Assembly: GCA_033439265.1 (NCBI GenBank)
Contig: JAVTVX010000009.1
Coordinates: 12,675,109 to 12,739,108 of the forward strand
Length of the DNA stretch: 64,000 nt
Direction of reading: 5' to 3'
DNA from: Dillenia suffruticosa
Lineage: Eukaryota; Streptophyta; Magnoliopsida; Dilleniales; Dilleniaceae
A program made the translations under genes and the position numbers. The notes under the pieces were generated by a model. The model was not told where the DNA came from. It saw only the letters and a program-made list of their open reading frames with translations, and searched no databases. Below, piece by piece: positions 1 through 10,850 of the stretch; the first letter of the stretch is position 1; each line of letters opens with the position of its first letter.

Positions 1-743
1 GAATGCCATCAGCTATCACAGAGAGAGAGAGAGAGAGAGTCCATGTTGAAGAGGAAATGAAAAACTGAATAAATGATGTAACTAATGATTTACATAATGA
101 TTTAACTTTATAGTATAACCTCTTTAAAAACAATTACTCATTGGAAGAGGAAAAGATTACAAAAATACAAACCGAATAAATTTTTACACTCCTTGCCACA
201 TGAGAATGATTTGACTTGAAGATTTCACAAAAAGATAATTGCTCCTGCAGTAAGATTAGATGTCAATCTAACAATATATGAAGCCTCTTGATAGTCCCAA
301 ATCAAACCTCACACATATAGGAGCACGATAAAGACAAAAGATGGAAATTGTAAAAAGAATAAAAGTACAAAAAAATTGTAAATAAATTCTTGTTTTCTAA
401 CTCAAATATTATATCTGGCTCACGTGACTAAACACTCGCTTGAGAGTCAAATAGACATAATTCTCTATCTTTCAACTCATCCATTTAGCCCAAAAAAAAA
501 TCTCCCTTCAAAATATCAAAATCTATTCATTAATTAAAGATGCCCTTTACAACAATCCCAGATATTCATAGAGAGAACACTAGTTATTCACAGAGGGAGA
601 CAACTAACACTTTGCAGAGGGTTGAGAGAGATGATGATGATTGACACTTTGCAGAGGGCTGTGAGAAATGATGATGAACATCGGGAGAGACGATGATGAA
701 CACTTAGCTTGAATAGCAGAGGGTACGGCGATTGAGATATAAT
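1..743 (-). repeat. Gene-like repeat, copy 1 (left part, truncated by window edge)
   Basis: First of three related repeats; it aligns by eye with 14.4-15.25 kb and 17.33-18.1 kb. Read on the minus strand it holds a short exon-like piece whose ATG is at 484-482. The peptide begins MDELKDRELCLFDSQASV and then meets a TAG stop where copy 3 has a sense codon. The splice donor seen in copies 2 and 3 (CAG then gtaag) is lost here. A GA/CT microsatellite at 21-39 sits where the last intron would end, and the window starts inside the last exon-like piece. I do not recognise the protein. This copy is decayed and is probably carried by a transposon or is an old gene duplicate. Confidence 0.6.
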
Positions 744-1803
744 TAGCATGGGCAATCGAGCTTTCTGAGCCGAGCTTTCTGAGTAGAGCTTTGCAAAGCT
801 CGGGCTCCGCCCGTTAAAAGTTTTGTTGGCCTGAGTCCGAGCCTGAGTCCGAGCCTGAGCCCGGCTCTCACTCGGCCCAAAAAGTTAAAAGGGTTTCGGG
901 CCTGTTTTGGGCTAGCTTCAAGCTCGAACCTCAAAACCTAAAAAACCCAGAGAGAGACTGAGAGAGGCGAATCATAGAAGGACAGCTGTCTTACGGGGAC
1001 CGCAAAGGAGTCAAGGCATCATCAAAGTTCAATAGTCTCTGCGTTCTTTGACTAAGTGTTCGAGTTTGAGCCTCTTTGGAAACGAAAAAAACTACTTTGG
1101 GATACCTTCCCCTCGATAGAAAGCCCGACAGTCAGGTCGATCTGGATTAGTTGGAGTAAAACTCTAAATACCAAGGGATAAAAAAAAATCGAAGTTCATT
1201 AGTTGTCGATGAATTGCCAAGAGTCCAAACCGAAGTTCAACGGTCACTAATGGTGCCAAGAGAAGAAGAGTGCTTTAAAAAAGAAACAACAACGAAGGAG
1301 GGAGAGAGAGAGAGAGGAGGGATGGATGAAACACATTATCAAGAAGCTTCACTTAGGAAGAAATCACGACCCAAGAAGACTGCAGGAACCAGCAACAAAG
1401 ATGAGAGAGAGTTGTGCCTTACTGTTTCTTTCTTCTTTACCCCAAAAAAGACGAGAGAGAGAGAGGGGGGGATGAAACCCATTTTGAAGAAGCTTCACTT
1501 AGGAAGCTATCGCGACCCAAACAAACCAAAGAAGAAAGTGCTTTTAATTTTTGCATGGTAACGTGTCCTTTACTAGACCATTTAGACCTTATTTAAACCC
1601 AATGCTCATTCTCTCAAAAATATAAATTTAGACCCCATTAAATGGGTATAGCTTATCACGGGCCAATCCCAGTAGTGTTGAGACTCAACCCATAATTAAA
1701 ATAGGCTGAAATACTAAGCCCAACCCAGCCTAGCCCTAAAATCATCCAAACTTGACCTTCAAATTGGGCCAAGCTCGGCCAGCCTGACCCAATTGCTAGT
1801 TCT
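744..1803. mobile_element. Non-autonomous DNA transposon insertion (hAT- or Mutator-like)
   Basis: This 1.06 kb block interrupts repeat copy 1; copy 2 (15241-15262) keeps the uninterrupted site. The 9-bp sequence AGATATAAT occurs just before it (735-743) and just after it (1804-1812), as expected for a target-site duplication. The ends are related in inverted orientation: TAGCATGGGC on the left, TAGCAATTGGG on the right when reversed. Subterminal sequence is rich in GGGC/GCCC and CCGAGC motifs, a look familiar from non-autonomous plant hAT elements, but a 9-bp duplication is more typical of Mutator. It encodes no transposase. Inside, a segment with AAGAAGCTTCACTTAGGAAG is present twice (1341 and 1487), each preceded by a GA run. 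Confidence 0.6.
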
Positions 1804-2700
1804 AGATATAATGCTGCCTAAGAGTCTTATTTATAGTGGTCCAACATGGGTAGCAACTACTCTTCACAAAACCCTATTTTTTTAACATACTTTTAACATT
1901 TATTTATTTTTTACTTCTATATATTTCAAGTTTTATATAGTCAAATAAAAAATACTTTGATGATATTTTGATAAAAATAGTTATCATATAATTTTTCTTA
2001 TGTATTCTAATAGAAAATTAATATATATAAAATTTTCAAAATAATTCAAACTCTTCTTTCAACTAAATTAATAACAACATTCCAAACTATAGAGCAGACT
2101 TTTAAAAAGGATCCACAGTTGTTTGTCTAACCGTTATTTCTTAAAGGTTTGAACTTAATTTATTATTGTTATTTCTGTAAAATTAGTAAGATCTGGTTCC
2201 AATAAAAAAAAATTAGTAAGATCTTGCAAATAATTAAAATGTGGTAACAATTAAACATTTTTCGTAATTAAACTAAATCTATAAGAAATATTTCTTCTAA
2301 CCCAATGTATAACGACTGTTACTCAATTCTTAAAAAAAAGAAAAAAATAAAAAATACTTGTGACTGAGTTGACATTAAGATTAAATTGTTTCGAAATGAT
2401 AAAGAATACTCATGACATTTTTCGGATGTCATGAGCATGGACAGTCCAACAAAACCAATTCCATGAGTATTTATACCTAGGAAACTTTAAAACCACGTAG
2501 AAATTTAAGATCCACATTTACCAAATACCAAAACACATAGGAAAGTTATAACTTGCTATTTGAATATTCTATTTTTCATAGTGGATAAAAGAAATTAACA
2601 GAGCTACGCAATTCTGTGAAATTAATGGCATTTTACTTTCATAAACTAATACAACTAATCCGCTACTTTCCCATAATTACATGTAAAAAAGAAAAATGAA
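1804..2700 (-). repeat. Gene-like repeat, copy 1 (right part, with TATA box)
   Basis: Continuation of copy 1 beyond the transposon. On the minus strand it carries CTATAAATAA (1836-1827), matching the same position in copy 2. Further right, the segment with AACTTGCTATTTGAATATTC (about 2550-2570) matches copy 2 near 16280. No long reading frame is present. The sequence is AT-rich and diverged. Confidence 0.55.
1827..1836 (-). promoter_or_regulatory. TATA box of gene-like repeat copy 1
   Basis: Minus-strand CTATAAATAA in the context CCAACATGGTCC-like/GTGGTCC, at the same place as in copy 2. In copy 1 the transposon at 744-1803 separates it from the exon-like segment, so it cannot drive that segment normally. 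This is a sequence match only. Confidence 0.4.
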
Positions 2701-4759
2701 AAAAACGTCTAAACACTTATAAATATTTTTTCCTTACAAAACCCTATTTTTTGAACACTAAATTTTTTTCTTTAATTTTATGAAGTCCGAGTTTTACGTA
2801 GTGAAATAAGAAAAGTTATTTTTGTGATATTTTGATAAAACATAATTTTAAAGCAGAATCTTAACCTAGAGGAACAAATTGAGAATGTACTATTAGGACC
2901 AAATCAGGAAAAATGTAAAGAGTCCATTGACACATGGGAGCCCTCTCATTGCCATTTCAACGCAAGGTAACATATTTAACGACAAAAAAAAAAACGCTGA
3001 GTTAGCAATTCCATTATAAAATTAAACTTGTGATTAAATTTATATAATATAGGAATCAGTAGGAAATATTTTTCAATTTAAAACTGATTCGAAAAATAAA
3101 TTAACTGCCTTTTGAAAATATTTGAAAATTCTAAAATATACCGAAAGAATTGAAGAAAGGCAATTCGATATTTCAAAGGAAATTTTTTTTTGAAAATTTG
3201 AAAAAGGAACGAGTGCTTGGGAGGAGAAAGGGAGAGTGAGAGAGGATAATTTGAACGGACTTGTAAAACAAAATATGACATTCCAAAATTAAGAATAATG
3301 GGTGCGAGGAGAAAGAGAGGAAGAGAAACAGAAAGAGAAGGAAATTGTTATTTATTTCTTTTACTTTTGGCTTTCCAATTTATATATATATATATTTTTT
3401 AATTTATAAATCACTCAGCTGCTAACACATTGTTTCTCTATTAAACTCATCCATCTTAATGTAACTTCTTTTCCAATCTTCTCCGTGTACATTTATCCTG
3501 TCTTCTTCAATAATGAATACTGTCTTCTTCCTATACTTCAGTACCGGATATTGCTTTTTGGATCTACAGCAGTAGAAATGAGCACAAATGTAAGGCAGAA
3601 ATTGTTGCTACAGGATGAGCCCTCAGCATCTACCTCTATGTTTTTTTCATGCTATACCGATCGATATTCAGAATCATACTCTGACTAATCCGGTTTAAAA
3701 CTTGCAATGGCCTACTGAAGGGGCTACCATTCCAACGTAGTTTTTTTCCATATCCAAATCGCAAATCGAAATCAAAAACTTAGTTAAGCGATCTAACGCC
3801 ACATCCCATTAGGCCAACTATCCGTTGGTAGCATCTACCTCTATGTAGAACATTAAAAATGTCAATTTGCAAAACAAGAAACAAACTAAACAAGTACCGT
3901 CCAAATCTGATGAGACAGAATAATTATGGGATCAAAAGTAAGAGTAGAATGTTAGGATGCATCACTCGGCTGATGTATGTTTTTAATTTAAAAATTGAGT
4001 CAATATAAAGTGAAAACAAAAAAAAAAAGATTTAACATTACTTCCGACCATACTTTTCTTCTCTGCTTCCAGTAAAAACTTCAAAACATTCATTGGAACA
4101 TACATAATGCTTATAAACTCTCCATTTCACTCAATAGATAACGCGAAATTACGAAATTTGGATTTATAGACATTATACACTAGAAGAGGGTTTATATAAG
4201 CCCACAACTATCAAAAAATCATTAAAATCATATAATTGTTATTCTAAATTATTACCGGATATTATGAACAGACAATTAAATATTTAAAATAGAAAAATAA
4301 TGATTAATTATGTGGAGATTTGAACAGACCACCAAAATTCGGCCAAGCAAGCCAATTCAAATTCTTTTCATTTTTTGTCGCATTTAATTTCTTTTAATTA
4401 TGTTTTTTCCATTAGCTTAATTTTGAAATGCATTAACTTATGAAATTTGAATTTTTATAAAAAATTCATAATATTCTCCCATTTGTCCCAATAAACCGAC
4501 TTGAAATCAGAACTAAGTTAGTTTCTTATAAAAATGGAGTACATGAGTCACGGTGATAAGTTCTCTAAAACCTATTATTGTCTTCCACATATCACAATAT
4601 ATTTTATTTTCTAATCTTATGATGATATTTATTTTATGAATAAACTCTACGTTTATTCGGGATCTAAGTTTGATTAATTTATCTCAAAAATTAAAAAAAA
4701 ATAGTGTTAACAACTTCATTAAAAAAATTCAACTCTAAATTTCATTTAAATTAATTCAT
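2701..4759. other. AT-rich non-coding sequence with short dispersed repeats
   Basis: No gene is seen. A roughly 115-bp segment at 2736-2850 (starting ACAAAACCCTATTTTTTG) resembles 1868-1980 and 15308-15420, and an inverted copy at 9370-9505. The 3640-3830 part shares phrases such as CATACTCTGACTAATCCG and TAGGCCAACT with 34220-34375 inside AIP1 intron 3, so it is a dispersed repeat. The remaining short frames lack codon character. The 3' LTR of the antisense copia to the right may lie near 4500-4750, but I could not define it. Confidence 0.5.
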
Positions 4760-7520
4760 ATTTATAACATGATCCCCAAAACTATTTGGTGATATATCTT
4801 TGGTTAAGGGGTTAGCCAACATAAAATTAGTACTAATGTGTTAAATTATAACTTTATTTTCTAACACTCTTTCCCTAATAGTTAAATATTTTATGTTGAT
4901 ATGTTTATTCTGACCATCGCTTATTATTCTTAACTAAAAAAATATCATCTGAATTGTCACAAATTATACATAATGATATAGATATAGACTCTAAAACCTT
5001 AAACTCAAATATGAAACATTTGAGTCAAATTGCGTGTAACATAATCTCAAAACACACCATAAACTCAATTTCCATTATAGAGGTTGCAATTACTGTCAGC
5101 TTAACATTCATTCATGATATAGCTCCACCAGCCATCATGAAGATGTAACCTGATATTAATTTTCAGGAATCAACATAGCCAGCCAAATCCGAGTACCCGA
5201 CTACTTCCAAACCGTCAATTCTTCTGTATGTAAGCATGTATTTCTTGGTATATTGTAAATATCTCAACATTTCTTTGTAACATTCCAATATTCTAAACCT
5301 GGTTTACTTTGATAAATATCCAATATCCCCCATAGTATGTGCTATATTAGGTTTTTATAGATCTGTGCATACATAAGACTTTTAACAATGTAAGCATATA
5401 GGATGTTAACCATCTGTTTTCTTTTCAAATCTGTTTTAGAGTATTGGTCCAAATTAAATCTATGACATATGATAATCAGAGGTATACTTGGTGAACGATT
5501 CTTTATCCTATATCTCTTTATCACTTTATTGACGTAGCTCTTATGAGATGTCTAAAATCTTATGAAATATATCTCGATATATTTTTATATTGATAATATA
5601 AAATGTATTATCTAAATCTTTTATTTTAAAATTCTTAAAAATGAATTGTTGTATCTTATACAGTATCCACTTATCATTTGTAACAAGTAGTATGTCATCC
5701 ACTATATTGTGAAATTTCAAATATCATTAATGGGAGACTTGTATCAACCCATATATGGATTTCTTAAGTTTACATACTAATACTCACCACCATTAAAAGA
5801 GAAACCTTCAAATTGACAAATATAAACCCCTTCCTTTAGTTTCTCATTAAGGAAAGATATTTTTCACATTCATTTGTTGCAACTTTAGGTCAAATCTACA
5901 ATAAGTATTAAAATGATACGGAGGGGATCTTTCTTAAACATTAGATAAAATATCTTTGACTAGTTAATTCTTTCCCTTTGGGTGAACCCTTTAACAATGA
6001 ATCGGTCTTATATTTCTCGATGTTGTGTATTGAGTCAATTTTAGTATTAAAGTTCAATTTACATCCGATAGGTTCTACCACATCTGATAATTCTACAGAT
6101 CCTAGACTCTATTGGTACTCATGGAGTCTATCTCATTGTTCATGGTATTTAGCCATAAGCTCGAGTTCTTAGAGTTTATAACTTACGAAAATGTTTTTGA
6201 ATCCTCTATGACTCTAACATTATAGTTAGATTTTTGAAGGTATACCATATAATTATTAGATATAACTAACATTTTTCCTTTAGTAAATCTCCTTAATGTT
6301 GGTTCAACATTCTTCATAGAAGAAAGTTGACTAATTTGATCTTGATCAATAATTTGTGAAATTTCTTGGTTGTCATCCATACATTTATTTATGTCCATAG
6401 GTACTTGACAGTCATTTTGTTTGACAACTAAATTGGTACTTGAACTTGATGGTATAATTGATGGGTCCACTTTAGGATCTAAGTCCCGAAAGTAATCCTT
6501 CCAACTAATCAAATGATTCTCTAAAAATCTATTCTTTTTTAAATTTCATAAATCTAATGTTGGAGGTTAGACTATAAAACCAATATCTCTTAGACTTATC
6601 GACATAACTGACAAAGTATCCACTCGCGGTCTTTGAGTTCAATTTCTTTTGTCATAGATTGTATACTCTTATATCTGTATGATAGCCTCAAATGCATATA
6701 TGTCTTAAACTAAGTTTCCAACCCTTAAATAACTCGAAAAGTGTTTTAACTACAACTTTAATTGGAACCCTATTTATGATTTATACTGCTATCTTGAGAG
6801 TTTCAGTTCACAAAAAGTTTAGATAGTTTAGAGGTAACTATCATACTCCTAACCATACTAAGTAAGGTCTTGTTTCTTCTTTCAGCTACCCCATTCTAGT
6901 CAAATGAACCAAATATGGTATATTGGACAACAATTCCATTTTTTTGAAAAACTTTACAATTGGACCTAGTATTTGTCCATTTTTTGTATACCTTTTATAA
7001 TATTCACCACATTTATCTTACCTTATGGTCTTTATTTGCGTACCGTATTGTTTCTCTATTTCTACCTTAAAAATTTTAAAAGTATCAAATGTCTCGTTCT
7101 TATGATGAAAGATATAGAGATACATATACCGTGAATAGTTATCTATAAATAAGATGAAATAACTATGATCGTACGAGTCTGTACTTGGAGTACAAATCTC
7201 GTTATGTATGATCACAAGCAATTCTAAGATTTTCTTGACACCTTTTTGAGTTTTATTAGTCTGTTTTCCTTTAACACAATCCACGTGAGTCTCAAAGTCA
7301 CTAAAGTCGAGGGTACCAAGTATCTCATCCTTTACCAACTTTTCTTTCCTCTTTACAGAGATGTGTCATAATCTCTAGTACTACAATATGGAAAAGTTTC
7401 CTTAATAACACTTCTTTTAACCTGTATATGTGTTACATTTACATAATCATTGTCTTGTAAAGTAATACTATATAATTCATTCAATAATAGATTATAACCA
7501 ATGACATTTGAACAAAAAAC
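4760..7520 (-). mobile_element. Degenerate Ty1/copia retrotransposon, pol region
   Basis: Minus-strand translation shows pieces of a copia polyprotein in the correct order. From high to low coordinates these are: the integrase zinc-finger end (about 7520-7340); an integrase core beginning LGTLDFSDFETHVDCVKGKQ with DNYSRYMYLY (7338-7018); a linker resembling the region before reverse transcriptase, with EPTLRR (6512-6183); an RT end containing DLKRKQMVNILYAYIVKSLM (5524-5342); and RNase H pieces (GLEVVGYSD, SGYIFM, IYCDN-like) down to about 4760. Stops and frameshifts break every domain, so it is dead. No LTR pair was found by eye. The lineage resembles copia elements whose integrase starts with the LGSLDFSDF-type motif. 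Confidence 0.85.
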
Positions 7521-9783
7521 AATGTAATTGTATTATTAAATTAGAAAAAGTAATCGAATTAAATAAATTTTAAGACAGAAATTAATTCTCTAGAGAAGTT
7601 AGGTACATAAAATTCACTCTTCAATTTTAATATAAGCCCGTTGGCCAGAATAAGCATGTAATTGCCAATGCCCTTTACCCATGAGTTAAATGCAATTCCC
7701 TATTCATTTTATAGGAATTAATGATAAATGAATTAAAAGTAATTAAATGCAATTATGAATTAAAGTAACAAAACTTTAAGTGATTATTCATGTTAATAAA
7801 CTAATCGATTATGGGTTAATTATTTATTAGCATCAATAAAAATATACTTATGATCTGATTAAAAATTTATTGCTGATATAAATTATCATTTAATAATAAA
7901 TTTTTTTCCATTTATTTTTGTTTGAATATTATATCTCGCATGTAGGTGAAAGAGCAATCAAGCTATAAGTGAGACCATTAAAATATCTCCGCCACTAAAT
8001 CTGCTAAATTTGAGTAGCATTTTGATCTGTTTACTAATAGTCAGAGTTATAATTTGTGTTTCCTTAGAAGCTTCGGGACATGAGCAATGAAGCACCTGAA
8101 GGCTAACAACAAATCTTTCTTCTCCATGAGCATGGGTGCATCAAACTCAAAAGCCTTGAGAAAAGAAAAGCTAAGAGACTCCATATATTCTTTTTTTTTT
8201 GTTGAGATCTTTTGGAGGAAAGAGATTATACTAGTTAAGTTATAATGAAAATGGTATCAATTGATTTATAGTTCATTGACAGACTCCCTTGTATTTTATC
8301 TGCCAATATAACATACAATTTCAACCTCGATTTTGTCTACTAGATGGAATTATGTTTGGACTTCTATCCCTGTTCTTGAATTTATTGAAAATGAAAATCT
8401 ACAAGGCTGAGGCAATACCAAACTTGGGATTCATAGATTTTGTCGACAAGCTTCTGACTCGACCTAACTCGAAGGAAAGAATATTAGAATTTTTTCTTAA
8501 TCTGGACTTTTGCTAATTGTATTTTATTTAAAAAAATATTAAATGAAAAAACCCGTAAAACTCAAAAAAGTTATTTGTGATCCAATAAGGTAGGATTTAG
8601 ATTCATCTTAGCATATACATATATATATATTTTTGTGGGTATTTTATTTAAAGTGTGGTATGAAAAGATATAGAGTTTGAATTAAAATGGGTTCCTTAAT
8701 GGAAGGACCCAAATACAGTTTCACACACGATCTTTGTGAGAGTGAGTGATTCACAATCTATCCTACTCTAACCATACCCTAAGGCAACCTTACATGTGAC
8801 ATAGATGCTGCATAAGGCTTTTTGCACTCCATATAGGCATTCTACAATCCGCACATTCTGTCAAATTAGCATGTCCTAACACTAGTTCATGGAGCTCGTT
8901 AAATTCTCTCTTCCCTTATAAATAAGTTGCCACTCCCATGATTAAAATATAAAGAAAGATGAGATAATCCTCTCACATAACTCATACAACTTTGAAGCAC
9001 AGTCTCCTAGTAAAAGCTTAGAGCAATAGTCTCTCTCTCTTATGTTTTCTTTAACCATTGTCGCAAGCATATGCCTTATAATATTTTTTAATGATCATCA
9101 AAGGAAATCTTGAGATTGTTCTCTCAAAATTAGTCTTTCTTGTTGCTATTTCAACACTTTATATCTTTTTTAAAAAACTCTTCAAAATCCTTCCATTGCA
9201 CACACAAAATCACCATTCACCAAAGCTTCTACATTCACTTCAAACACATTCAAAATTTCTATAGTGTTCAATGTTAGCAAGTTTAAGCATAAATTGATGG
9301 TCATTGGATAGTTTTTATAAGGTTAAAAGAACAACATAAAAATGCTTAAAATAAAAAATTTTATAGTCACATGAAAAAACTTTAAAATTATGTTTTATCA
9401 AAATATCACCAAAATAACTTTTCTTATTTTACTATATAAACCTTGAACTTCATAAAAATAAAAGAAAAATGTTAATGTGTTCAAAAAATAAGGTTTTGTA
9501 AGGAAATGGTTGCTTCAAGTGTTGGAGCACTGCATATAGGACTCTCATGAATCTTTGTATATTAAGCTGCCACAAGATCTAAAATGTAAAAGAGCCTTGT
9601 GCTTCTACTTGAGGAATGTCAACTCTATCATTTTTTTAACTTGATCACTAGTATTTGAAAATCAGACTAATCTGATTTGACTAGTCGTAGAGCCTAATTT
9701 AAGTTATGACTCAACTAATGTCTGTTATTTTATTCCCAAAACTTAACTTGAGAATATAGTTAAGAAAATTTAATATTTTAATA
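7521..9783. other. AT-rich spacer, no gene seen
   Basis: No convincing coding sequence. The right end of the antisense copia (gag) may be buried here but is unrecognisable. Around 8930-9060, CCCTTATAAATAAGTTGCC followed by a leader with a CT tract looks like a plant core promoter or an LTR R/U5 region; no partner LTR was found. The 9370-9505 segment is an inverted copy of the short repeat at 2736-2850. Confidence 0.45.
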
Positions 9784-10850
9784 CTAGATCCACGGGTTGT
9801 TGGTACAATCAATCATATCTCTTTCTAATACATTGAATTTTTTTTGTGTTGTTGGGAAGATGGTTTTTTCCCCTTGTAGTTTTCCTTCCCTAGAACTATG
9901 AGTTTCTAGATAATTTTTGAGGAAAGATTTTTTATTTGTTTTCTGTTCTCTTGGTTGGAGGAGTTCGAGGACAAAGAATTTTGTTTCCTTCAATTTCGGG
10001 TGAGTACCTTGATATATGTGCCAAATATGAAATGATTTGTGAATTGGGTTTGTAAAGGGAGCAACCAAAATACTACGGTAAGAAAAATAAGAATTTTATT
10101 TACAGGGCTTTTATTAGACAAAGTTTATCTAGTTAATTGGATTTTTTGCCGTTTTATGTGGTTGATATAGCCTTTGTTGTAAAATAATTGTAGCCTACAT
10201 GACAAAGCTAGGGTACAAAGTGCCCTAAGCACTTAATCCCCCTGTGTCATGTCTTATTGAAAATCTTTGCAGGCTGGGTGAGAGGGAACCTAGAGGACCA
10301 TAAGAAATAGTTGTAGAGTGTTATGAGTATCCAATCAATAAAAGATTTACTCTGAGACAATCAAAAGGGCTTCACCAATACTCGGTGTATTGTATATTGT
10401 ACTCCTCATTATCCCATATATGATATATTTTCATTTTCATATAAAGAAAAGTCTCTCAATTTTTTTTCGATTTATAATACTTTTGAAAATTTTTGACGAA
10501 ATTACCGAGATTTAGACTTTTTGGTAATTTCGAAATCCACACGTACAAATTTGATGCTATCAGATTTACATGTATAAAATTCACCCTAAAAGTCAAGGGT
10601 CAAGGAATTTTGGCAAAATGCAAAGCGAAAAACAAAAATCACCTAAAAAAACCCTAATACGTTTAAGGGCGATTTAGAAGGTCAAATGACTTCATCTACG
10701 TGCGATACCAACTTTATTGGATTCAGTGCGAAAAACTGAACCAAATGGGTAAATTTGAATTTCTCATATTTCGGGTCGATTATTGACCTCGCAACGCGTT
10801 ATGCGAAAATCGAGGTAGAAATTTTCATGCAAATTTAAAAAGGGTCCTCA
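9784..10850. other. Unassigned sequence, weak reading frame only
   Basis: A 94-codon minus-strand frame (10068-9784) has no recognisable motif and its codon use looks like chance. The rest is AT-rich and may be the upstream part of the gypsy LTR to the right or of another retroelement. I see no supported gene. Confidence 0.35.

Noticed and set aside
1214-1561. 115-codon plus-strand frame
   Set aside because: Lies inside a non-autonomous transposon and is built from a duplicated GA-rich segment; no homology seen.
9784-10068. 94-codon minus-strand frame
   Set aside because: No motif, no splice or promoter context; considered chance or retroelement leader.
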